From NCBI GenBank assembly GCA_020809705.1, contig CP085829.1:3162001-3226000 (forward strand): DNA of 64,000 nucleotides, written 5' to 3'. This DNA comes from Calonectria ilicicola. Lineage: Eukaryota > Ascomycota > Sordariomycetes > Hypocreales > Nectriaceae. Positions 52,831 to 63,221 of the stretch are shown in pieces; within the stretch, counting starts at the first letter, position 1; the number at the start of each line of letters is the position of its first letter. Below the pieces are notes generated by a model. It made no database searches, was not told the DNA's origin, and saw nothing but the letters and a program-made list of their open reading frames with translations. Made by a program: the position numbers and the translations under genes.

Positions 52831-53680
52831 TTTTATTATTTTATTATTAGAAATATTTAATATAAAGAAGATTTAATTATTTTAATTTATAAAGATTAAT
52901 ACTTTTTATATTAATTTATAAAAGTTATTATATATTAACCTTTCTTTTTCTTTTAGTTTATTATTAATATTATTACTTTTATTCATTATTACTTTTTTAT
53001 TTATAATAGTATTTTAGTTTTTAAAAGTACTAATAGTATTCATAGTTTTTTAAAATAAATATATTCTATTTTATTTATTAATAAAAAGTTTTTAAAGAAT
53101 ATAATATATTAAATATTTACTTTTAAAAGATTAGTTTTTTTATTATTATTTAGGTAGATTAGTATAAGCTTAATTATTAGTATATTAATCTAATTTTTAT
53201 TATTATTATTTAAGGTTCTTATATTATTATTAGAGATTAAGCTAAATATTTAAATATATATATTATTATATTTTTTCTTAATATTTTAATAAATTTAAGA
53301 ATATTATTAAAATTAGTATATATTTTAGTTATTTTTATATAATAATCTTTGTTCTTTATTTTTAAAGGAATTATTATAATTTCTTTTAGGTAGTATTTAA
53401 TTAGATAATTATTTTTTTTAAAGGTATTTAGTTTCTTTTTTAGGAGCTTAAGTTCTTTTATTTATAGACTATTTTCTTCTTGATTTTAATTAATTAATAG
53501 CTTTTTATTTATATTAATCTATACTTTTATTATTAATTAAATTTAGATTAGTGGCATTTTTTTCTTATATTTATTATATTAATTCTTTAAAGTTTTCTTT
53601 TTATTAAAAGATAAGAAGATTATAATAAGAATAAAATTTAGTTTATTAAATACTTTTTAAAGAAAATTATTAAACATCTT
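52831..53680. other. AT-rich decayed sequence, unidentified
   Basis: Stop-rich sequence between repeat M and a fragment of an L element. No domain was recognised. Confidence 0.4.
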
Positions 53681-54275
53681 TTATATAATTATTTTCTTTC
53701 TTTTAAAAAAGAAAAATACTAATAAAATCATAGGATTTAAAAGTATATTTTATAATAAACTTTTAAATTTATTAATATAATTACTTTTATATTAATTTTA
53801 AAATTTAAAAATAATATAAAATAAAAAAACCTAAATAACTAGAAATCTTATATAATAAAAAAAAGAATTTTTAACTAAAAATATAATAATATATACTTAA
53901 ATAAATCTCTTTTAAATATATATTAAAAACACCCTTAAATATATACCTTTAAATATATATATATAATTAAGATATTTATAATTAAATAATATATTATTTA
54001 TATTATTAATAATCTTTTAAAAATTAAATTTTTAATTTAATATATTTATTAAAAGATTTAAATTAATAATATTAATTTAAATATAAATAAATAAAAATAT
54101 TTATTAAAATTTAAAAAAAAATTAAAAAAATCTAATAATAAAATAATATAAAAAATAAAATTAAAATTAAATTAATTCTTTAAAAATATAATTTTTTTTA
54201 AAAATATATTTAAAAATAATAATAAATAATAAAATTAATATTAAAATATTTTAAAATACTTAAATATAAAAAATC
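53681..54275 (-). repeat. L-family copy 4, truncated
   Basis: About 595 bp in minus sense, matching copy 3 from its tail end up to about two-thirds of its length. It stops abruptly where the inverted repeat M and a long-TIR arm begin (54276). The missing part is the end with the tandem units. It may be 5'-truncated, or cut by insertion of the long-TIR element. Confidence 0.65.
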
Positions 54276-55015
54276 TTAATAATTATATTTTTATTAAATA
54301 TTAAATAAAAAAAAACTTTTAATTATTTAAATAAATACTATTTAATTCCTCTTTTTCCTTAATCTTAAAATTACCTTCTTTAATCTTTATAAATAAATCT
54401 TACTTCTCTTTAAATCTTATCCATTTAATTTTTATATTTATTATTAATAATATTTATTATAAAGCTTTTTTTTTTAAATTTAAATTCTTAAATTTAAATT
54501 TATTATACTTTTATATTATTTTTTTTAAAATTTAAATTTTTTTAAATAGATTTTTAATTATTTATATTAAAATTATTAATAAAAATATAAAATATTTAAA
54601 ATTTATATATAATAAATTTTATTTTTTAATAAATTATAAAATTAATTTTAAAATTTATATTTAATTTATTTTTAATAATTTTTAATTAATATTTAATATA
54701 TAATATAAAAGATAATTATATATAAAAAGTATTATTAATATATTTTTTAATAAATAAATAATTTTAATTATAAAAAATATAACATTTAAATAATATTATA
54801 TTAAAAATAGTAAAAAATATATATTAAGATTTATAATTTTAGTAAAAGAAGTTATTTTAAGTATAATTATTTAAGTTTTTATAAGAGTGATTTTATTATA
54901 AAGTTAATTATATTTTAATTAAATAAATTATATAGTTAAACTTAATTATATTTACTATTATTATAGCTTTAAAGCTCTCTCTAGGTTAAAGCTTATAATT
55001 TACTAAAATAATAAA
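54276..55015 (+). repeat. Repeat M (inverted) and left arm of the long-TIR family
   Basis: 54276-54366 is repeat M in reverse orientation. 54367-55015 matches the left arm at 3745-4694 without the solo LTR. With the right-type arm at 52025 this gives two arms facing each other, so they belong to different copies or to a rearranged one. Confidence 0.7.
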
Positions 55016-55662
55016 TTTAAAAATATATAAATAAATTTATAATAAATAATAAAATAAAAATATAAATCTATTAATATATAAATAAAAATAATAATATATA
55101 AATAAATTTATAATAAATATAAAAAAATTTAAAAATTTTTTAATATAATTAAAAAAAGAATTTTAAATGAAAAAAAACTTTTTAATTAATTATTTATTTA
55201 TTTATATATTTTTTATATAAATTTATAAATTAAATTAATATATATTAATAGTTTATATAAGAATTCTCTTTTATAAGTTATAATTTCTTTTTTATATAAA
55301 GCTTTTTAATTAATTAATATTCTTTTAAAATATTCTTTAAGTATCTTAGTAGCTTCTTCTTATACAATTTATTCTTTAGTTTATTTATTTTCTTTTACTA
55401 TAAATTTCTTTAATAACTTACTATTTTTAATTAAGTCTTTAAAGTAAAACACTATTTAAAGATATTTTATTATATTTTTTATTTTAATCTTAAATTACTT
55501 ATAAAATATAATAAAAAGAATAAATATATTATTTATTATAAATAAATATCTTTTCTTATTATCTAGCTTTTTATAATACTAATTTAATATATATTTTTTA
55601 AATAAAGTAAATACTTACTATTATATATGTTTATAATATATAAAATTAGATTTATTTTAATA
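55016..55662. other. AT-rich sequence, nothing recognisable
   Basis: Possible interior of the long-TIR copy that starts at 54276; stop-rich, with no domain. Confidence 0.35.
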
Positions 55663-55677
55663 TATAATAAATACCTT

Positions 55678-56480
55678 TACTAATTATATCCTATTAATTG
55701 TTTAATTAAACTATTATTTATATTTCCTATTTTATAATCTTTTTTTTCTTTTCTTTCTATTATTATATATTTTTAATTATTTTATTTAATATAAATATCT
55801 ATTTATAGCCTTTATTATTTATTTTCTTTAAAAATCTTTTTTACTTATTATTTAAGAAAGATTTTTTATTTTTAAATTTAATATTTTTAAATATTTTAAA
55901 ATATTTTAAAATTAATTTTATTATTTATTATTATTTTTAAATAAAAATTTTATTTTTATTTATAAGATTTATTTTTAAAAAATAAAATAAATCTTAATTT
56001 TATTATTTATATTATTTATTTAATATACTTTTTTTATTTTCTTTTAAAATATTAAAAAATATCTTTAATTAAATTTATTAAATTTAATTTTATTAATTTA
56101 GATTAATTAATTAATATATTTAATTATAAATTTATTTTTTAAAAGATTATTATTAATATAAATAATATATTATTTATAAATAGATATCTTAGCTATATAT
56201 ATATATTTAAGAGTATATATTTAAGGGTTTTTTTTAATATATATTTAAAAGAGGTTTATTTAAGTATATATTATTATATTCCTAATTAAAAAAAAATTTT
56301 TTTATTATATAATATTTTTAATTATTAAGGTTTTTTTATTTTATATTATCTTTAAATTTTAAAATTAATATAAAGGTAATTATACTAATAAATCTAAAAG
56401 TTTATTATAAGGTATACTTTTAGGTTCTATGATTTTATTAGTATCTTTTTTTAAGAGAAAGAAAATAATTATATAAAAGA
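55678..56480 (+). repeat. L-family copy 5
   Basis: About 803 bp, starting with one degraded unit (attatatcctattaattg) and ending gaaaataattatataaaaga. The flanking 15 bp direct repeat is TATAATAAATACYTT (55663-55677, 56481-56495; one C/T difference). The body is strongly converted. Confidence 0.72.
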
Positions 56481-56495
56481 TATAATAAATACTTT

Positions 56496-57211
56496 AATAA
56501 ATATTAAACTTTTTTAATTAAATATTAAAAAAATAAAATTAAATTTTAAAAAAATCTTTTATAATAAAAAATAATTAATTTTTAAAAATATAAATATATA
56601 AATTAATTTACTTTTATTATTTATAAATAATATAAAAAAAATTTTCTTTTAAATAATCTTTATCTTTATTTTAAATTTTTATTTAATATTCTTATTTAAT
56701 TATTTTATTATTATTTTTTTTTAAATTATTTATTATTATATATTAAAATATTTAAAATAAAAATCTATTTAAATTATTCTTTTTTAAATTTAAATAAAAA
56801 TCTATTTTTATTATTAAAAGTTATTTTATTTATAATTTTTATATTATTAAGTTATTTTAAAGTATTTTTAGGAAAATTTAGTTCTTTTATTAAAAGCTAA
56901 TTTTTAAAGATAATTAATTAATTTTAAAGTAATTATTATTATTTATTATTATTTTTTTAAAAAGTAGATTTATTATATTAATTAATAGATTTATTAATTT
57001 TATAAGTATTATTAATTATTTATTAAATATTAAATTTATATAAATATTAAGCTTATAATATAATTATTTTAAAATAGATTTTATAATATAAATAATAATA
57101 AACTTAATTTTTTATTTAATAAAGTGAATTTATTCTTATAAATAATAGATCTATTATATAATTTAACTATTTATTTAAACATATAACAGCTATAATATAT
57201 TTAATATATAT
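56496..57211. other. AT-rich decayed sequence, unidentified
   Basis: About 0.7 kb of stop-rich sequence between L copy 5 and the last solo LTR. No partner repeat was found by eye. Confidence 0.4.
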
Positions 57212-57216
57212 AATAT

Positions 57217-57390
57217 TGTAAGGACAATTAGGATCCCGGCGCCACTGTGGCTGGAAGTGGCGTACAACCCACTTAATCTATTAGAGAATTTCGGCGAGCG
57301 ATCGAGGAACGCTCGCCAAGTTGAAGTCTACATACCACAATACAATCTGTTCTACAACTCTCAAGATCACCCTGGTTAATGACCTTTATA
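57217..57390 (+). repeat. R3 solo LTR, TSD AATAT, nearly unmutated
   Basis: 174 bp, with tips TGTAAG and CTTTATA. Identical AATAT repeats flank it (57212-57216, 57391-57395). It has about half G+C and many CG sites in a setting that is almost only A and T. It is the best available reference for the unmutated R3 LTR. Confidence 0.95.
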
Positions 57391-57395
57391 AATAT

Positions 57396-59247
57396 TCTTA
57401 TTTAATTATATAAAAATAATATTTATTATTTATTAAATTATATTAAATTAATTATTATATTTATTAAACTAAATATTAAATTTACTAGCTATTATATTAA
57501 CTTAAATAATAATTAAGAATATTTTATTAGAGAGTATCTCAAATTAATTAAAATTTGGGGGCTAAGTATATTTATTATACCCTAATGTGATAGCATCACG
57601 ATCCGTGCAATCAGAATTACCTGCCATTGTTGGGCATATGATGAACAATCGTGGGAGGCGTATGTTTGTTTGACATGGTGTTGGGGATTTCAGATTGGGC
57701 GAGGGTATGGCCGCTTTGAGATGGAACATTAAATGTTCCGATGATCACAGGAAAAGTATTGTTCCGGGCGCTCAAACACGGTGTCACGTGATAGACTACA
57801 AGCCCCAAAACGCAAAACGGGTCTCCCTACCTAGAGAATCATGTGGCAAACGACTCAGTCCTTCCTGGACCTGTGTTTAACCTCTCCGACCAGAGCGGGA
57901 GAATAAATACATAGATCGCTGCTGCATGGATGCCTGGCTCACCTTGGAGGTACGCAAGGACAAGTGGAGCTCACCTATGTCGTTCGATTGGTCAGAGCGC
58001 CAGAGCGGATCGTGCATTTTCCATCCATGTGAAAGTGAACCTTGGTAGCGTACCGGAGAAATATGCCACCTATCGCAATATTAACTTGCCAGTCATTACA
58101 TTATCACAGCGGCAGCTTTAATAACCCTAATGTTTAAATATATGTCGTAATGGAACTGGGGATATTGGCATACATTTGAGCCACACACGCACACAGCTCA
58201 CCCGCAGTGAGTGAGATGAGCGTGCCCGTATGAAATGACCAATTGCTAGAGAAAGAGGTGCGCGAACAATGCTACAGTCCTATTTAGAGGCCTATTGTAA
58301 AATAAAGAACAAATCGATCCCCTAGAGTGAATAGAAAGACTATTAGATAGACATAACTTGAGATAAAAGATGAAGGAAGAAGTTTGTTGTGTTCAAATGT
58401 GTTCTCTTAGCTGGACGCGCTCTAGGGTAGCTGCTCTATCCACCAGTGCAAAATCTACCCACGCAATAGTTAAATGCATTCAATGACAAAGCACAGCTAG
58501 AGTACATTAATTTTTAATTAAAAGGGCCAAATAAACGGTCTGGAAAGTATTAAACTTCGCTGCAACGTGGGTTCCCTCATATCAAGGCAACTCCCTCAAC
58601 TCAAGGAAGACGAGCACGAATAACACTGAGTTTGAAGAAGCACACTTGCCCATTATGGATACCTGGCAGAAACGGGACTGTAACGAGGCGAGGCAAGATA
58701 AAACAATTAGTCAAAGTAAATGCAAGTTTCCATTGACTGCGAGACTAAAGCTTGGTCATGTTTACTCTCACCTCTCCTCTATCAGCTCATCGCAATGTTA
58801 AGCCCAGTGGGGATCTGGGAGGTGGTTGACGGCTTCGTCTATTTTGCATCGGAGGGGTTTGGAGTAACCTGTAGTATCACGAGTGTGCTAGGCTGTTGTA
58901 CGATATGGCAAAAGATTGGCCAATGACCGGCATTTTGGTAATTGATGCAGCACGCAACAGCGTTTGAGAGCCCCTGTATGAGTGACTAATTCGTGCAGAG
59001 TGGCTAAACGGCTGATCAGGCCGCAACGTGTCGTTGTTTGAATTTGAAGCCAAGCTTAAATAAAACTCGTCCCGACATAATGCCTCAAAAGAACGAGTGA
59101 GAGGGAATCATCTACAAATGTTTGTCCAGCCTTGGACCACGAGTCCAAATTTATCCAGGGCTCCGAAGCTAGCCGTCTATAAGCGTTCAAACCCTTTGCC
59201 CCAAGTGGTTACGTATCCGTTTTCTCATGTCTGCGTATTTTTTGCTG
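57396..59247. other. Isochore boundary and gene-free GC-balanced DNA
   Basis: AT-rich sequence continues to about 57550. Base composition then switches within some tens of bases to about half G+C. From 57560 to the stop codon at 59248 I see only short frames of 60-75 codons without motifs, splice structure or codon pattern that would support a gene. The last few hundred bases probably include the 3' untranslated region of the regulator gene. A CA-rich patch lies at about 58177-58200. Confidence 0.6.
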
Positions 59248-61648
59248 TCACCTCTGTTCCAATTTTGCTTTCTGAATGGCACAATACGAGAGTCGTATTA
59301 TCTCATCCACGAACTCATTGACCAATTTGATGTGGCGTAGTTCGTTGGGCGTTAGCCGACGGACCGGCATGCTCCTGACAAGATCGCTCGCCGAGCTGAG
59401 TAGCTCGATATCGCTGGTGGTTTGTGAGTGTAGCGGGTTTACAAGAATGTGGAGGAAAATTGTCATCACTGCTGCAGTGGGATAAAACACAATCATCCTG
59501 ATTGCCCATGGTTAGCTATTTGCATTTTCCTTCAGGAAGGTAGCTTTGGGTTAGAATAGACTGTGAACTTACCAAAAGGCCTCACCGGCCAATCCGCTAA
59601 CCGCTGCTTTGAGGTAGATTAGGGTTGAGCGGCTTGCTTCCAGTGACAAAGCAATACTCGATTTGACACCAATATTCCATTCGCTTTCTTTAGAGTTGGG
59701 GTCAGCCTGCAAGGCGTAGCATCTTTCACTTGCTCGGTGAATTGTTGTCATGAGGTGGTGATATTCGAGATGTAGAGAGATATGACGCATGCTTCGGGGA
59801 AGCGTCATGTTCTCAAGTCGTATTTGAGTATTTTCAGATATTGACAGTGCGGGTCGGAATTCTGGTGGGATAGAGAGTCGCCAACTCTCAAGTTCGTCAT
59901 CCAATTCACGAATATCACGGAGAATTTCAGCGTCGGATTTCTTCTGTGCTTGAGTCGAGTAGAGTAACCGGCATGTTTTATCCTTGAGATGACTTAAACG
60001 AGGATCGCCGGGCAAATGGGGTGTGAGCTCCTTGAAAGCGAGAGTGGGAGTGCAAAAGGACTGGTCGATTTCCGGCGGGTAAAAATAACAGTCTGTATAG
60101 TTGTCTGGGAGGGTAAGATCGCAGTAATCTTCGGACATTAAGGGGGGTTGGCCAGTTCGCAGCGCAATATCTTTGTCAAAGATGTAGCAAAGCCAGAATA
60201 AAATTCTTAGGTGGCGAGCCTCGCGTTCCTTGTGGGTAGCCTCTGCACCATATGGCTTTACAGCTTTGTATGTATGTCCTCCAAGCATGAATACATGGCG
60301 ACAGGCGATGGCGTGTAGCATGGATGCGGATTGGAGTCGCCCAGAAAATGATTCTTGCATGTTCTAAGAGTAGAATTAGACGTGTGAGGAATATAATTCC
60401 ATATGGCGAGGTGAATATTTCTTACAAGCATAAAGACAGTCTGTAAGCTCACAATGCTTGCATCTTCAAAGACATCTGGGAGGAGATAGTGTGCCTTGAC
60501 TGCGCAGGCATCGCCGTCGATAACTGGTAGTTCAGGTACATGGCTTTGAAATAGACACATTATGGATAAGAATGCGAATACACAGCATTTTGCACTGATT
60601 TGCTCGTACGAAGGTGAATCATCGAACTCCTCATATGCCATAGCAATGGTTTCTTCAAAGAGAAATCTGTCAATGATAGGGAAGACTAGCCTAAATGCCG
60701 ACGCACAAAAGATATTTGTGACTTTGTCAACTATTTGCCTGTCTGGCATTTGGTATACTTCACTTGAGGATGTGTAAAATTGCCGAGGAAATAAGACGGG
60801 AGGATTTTGTCGTTGCTGATAGCTTCGATGGAACTTGGAGAAGGAAACGTCCTCTCCTGTTCTGGTCGAGATCCACCGTTGGCCATTTTCAGAGAGAACA
60901 GGCATGCCATTGTGGGAGCTGATTTGACCAAGATGCCGACCGCCATAGTGAATCTGTCCGAAGGATACACTGGTGCTAAAGGCGCTGTTTGGTGTTGATA
61001 TGAATGGGGATTGGGCTGAGTCGTAGGCGGCGAACTGTTCACCAAGACTGATAGGATTTGATGTTGAAGTGTTTACTGGGATGATGGGGCCAGATGGGAG
61101 GGAAGGAGCAGAAGCGGGACCCGACGGGGGAGTTGATGAGGCTGAAGAAGGGTTGTTGCTCTCTTGGCGAGCGATGGTTCGAGCCAATGCATCTTCTATT
61201 CGGCCGAGTCTTTCAGACAGGCTCTGTTCCACACTTAACTTGGTCCTAGTGAGGGGTGCCGGCGGCACCAGCAGTATTAGACAGCGGTCCACCAAGGATT
61301 ACAATTGAGGTGTCTTACTTGACCTTGGCCTTCTTCTTGCGCCCCCTCACTCTGTCGAATGTACAGGCGAGACCATGGTGGTCACACCAATTACAGGGCT
61401 TATCGGCGCTGGTCGAATCACATTGAATCTGTTCCGCGGGCGAGGTCAGCTATTTGCATCTTGAGGTTGGCTCTAGGTTGATGGATGGATCTACGGGGCC
61501 GAGGCGCCTCTACCCTGCCAAGGCGACGCACGCGCTGGGGCAGATTGGGGGTTTGGTTTGGGGTTGGCTTCAGGGTATAAGGTTGATCCAGAGTCCGGGT
61601 ACGTACTTTTCTTTTGTGGCAAGCATCGCAAGCCCGTTTTTGGACCAT
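59248..61648 (-). CDS. Zn2Cys6 fungal transcription factor, five exons
   Basis: Exons on the minus strand: 61648-61607, 61428-61319, 61245-60426, 60363-59573 and 59497-59248. They join to 2013 nt, or 670 residues plus stop. All four introns (178, 73, 62 and 75 bp) are GT-AG and restore the frame. The start was chosen at 61648 because the zinc cluster follows at once and the context gccgccATGG is ideal. Residues C7-X2-C10-X6-C17-X8-C26-X2-C29-X6-C36 form the binuclear cluster, which intron 1 splits. A basic stretch (40-51, RVRGRKKKAKVK) and a likely coiled coil (about 52-77) follow. Next come a Ser/Pro/Gly-rich linker and, from about residue 215, the Fungal_trans middle homology domain. The protein should be nuclear and bind CGG-triplet DNA as a dimer. 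It faces an ABC transporter across a shared promoter and may regulate it. The exact target is unknown. Confidence 0.9.
61429..61606 (-). other. Intron 1 of the regulator gene
   Basis: 178 bp, donor GTACGT and acceptor ACAG, with a branch-like gctgac about 25 bases before the acceptor. It interrupts the zinc cluster between K14 and I15. Reading through it would break the cluster, so splicing is needed for a DNA-binding protein. It is longer than the other three introns. Confidence 0.85.
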
Positions 61649-63221
61649 GGCGGCAGAGGCGCCCCCGATTAAGTAATGCTGCTTTGTGCCAACTCGGCTG
61701 GAATCGAGGCCAGGCAAAGTATTTGGGTGCAGTCCAAGCCCGGAGGGAGCCTCCTGTTCCAGGGCTGCTTGGGCTGCCGGCTGGACTATGAAGCCCTGAG
61801 GGGCTGCGGGGACGGCGGCTGGCCGGGTCTCTGGGGCGTTGTTGCACTCGCCGAAGACAGTCAGCTCGCGATGGAGATAAGGGCGATATGTGCAATGCGG
61901 AAGAAATGGAGATGGAACGACTCCGAAAACCCGACAGAGGGCTGCCACAGGACATGGCAGGCTGGCTGGTGAGAGGTCAGAGCGGATTGCTACCGCTGAG
62001 TCAGCGGAAGTTTCTGAAAAGAGCTTAGCCAGCTCAAGACAAGCATATCGCTTGGGCACGGCATGCCCCACAAGGCGTGCTGCTGGCAGTGCTGGCAGGG
62101 GTCCTGCGTTGGTGACGCCCCCCAGCATGGTGGACGTTAATTAATGGCAGACCCACTCTCCCGTCGCATGAACTGCCGCTTAGTCATAGTGTCTGGACCA
62201 CCTCTCGCACGGCATTGGTTGCTGGCTTTGCCCCAGACCCTCGTGTTGGATCTGCGCACCAACGTTTCGTGCTCGAAGTGCCGGAGATCTTTAAAAGATC
62301 GAAAGCCTCGTGTCCCCAACGGCCGTATTAATAACTAATAGCAAACGTCATTGCTTATCCCTCCCTCAGGCTCAGCCCCTGCTCCGTCCGATCCGTCGGC
62401 GGCCGGCTTTCCCGACCTCCGTGAAAACTTTGCTTCAAGCCGCATGGCCCCGGTCTAAAGGGATTTTTTTTTTCAGGCCTTTCAGTGTTGTAGTTGTCCC
62501 GTTGGAGTAATGCAGCTGTAGATTCCCACGTTTTTCTTCGGTATATTGTTCCTGCGTCGGCTTTTTAATCCCAGCTCCCTTCACGGGCCACCCCCAAATC
62601 GAGCAAGCGAATTTCACGGAGCTTTTGAGCAACTTAATCCACGCGGCTTGTTCCGAATGACGAAATATGTTAGCTGTATTCTTATTCTAGAATCACGGAC
62701 GTCCTGTTCATCCTATCTCATCTCGCTCCCACTCCCCACACACTGTAAACCAAGCCTGACTAAGCGGCAGAAGCATAGTTCCTATCTTTTGCGAGTGCGA
62801 ACGCACGTCAGATTCAGGTGGGGCCCGGCTGCGTCCGCCCAAAGGAGGCACCTGTCAAGTAGAAGTCGGAAATCTGGTCCTGTTCGGTCGAGCCAACTTC
62901 CGTGCCGGTCTTGAAAACAAGTGCGACTGGGTTGCTGTGGACCTCTATCGGGGTCGAAATGAAGTCCGAATTCACCTTTGATTTGTAAATGGATCATATA
63001 GATAGCCCCTTGATCGCGCTCAGTGTCCAGTTTAGAATAGAACATTCAATCAATTAATTCCTTTACCTCTTTTAATTCTATTTATTCCAGTGTGCCTTTT
63101 CCCTCTTTTTCGTTTCCACAGAGTGCTGCTTTGCTAGGCGTCTGTGGCTACGTCTCTCAAGCCACGTTGGAACGAGGCCCCCAATCCATCATCATCATCG
63201 ATACACCAACAACCAGCAACC
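61649..63221. promoter_or_regulatory. Shared divergent promoter region
   Basis: About 1.57 kb between the start codons of the minus-strand regulator and the plus-strand ABC transporter. It holds a dense group of CCG/CGG triplets at 62384-62405 (ccgatccgtcggcggccgg), which are possible half-sites for Zn2Cys6 dimers. There is a T-run at 62465-62475, and a CT-rich leader (about 63056-63120) before the transporter start, common in strongly expressed fungal genes. Several frames of 60-150 codons cross the region without a supporting motif. No TATA box is clear. Confidence 0.55.

Noticed and set aside
1..57555. Mitochondrial or bacterial origin of the AT-rich block
   Set aside because: It holds nuclear LTR elements with TSDs and a Fot1-like transposon, lacks any intact gene, and continues directly into spliced nuclear genes.
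58405..58465. tRNA-like stretch on the minus strand (ggatagagcagctaccc)
   Set aside because: A D-arm-like phrase is present, but there is no T-arm with GGTTCRA and the acceptor ends do not pair.
61491..61955. 154-codon open frame on the minus strand, and several 70-100 codon frames on the plus strand at 61.4-62.2 kb
   Set aside because: They overlap the start, intron 1 and upstream region of the regulator in other frames. Their composition (R/P/S or W/G rich) is that of shadow frames in GC-rich DNA.
62546..62914. 122-codon frame in the shared promoter
   Set aside because: No motif, no splice support, low-complexity R/S/P content, and it lies in the leader region of the transporter.
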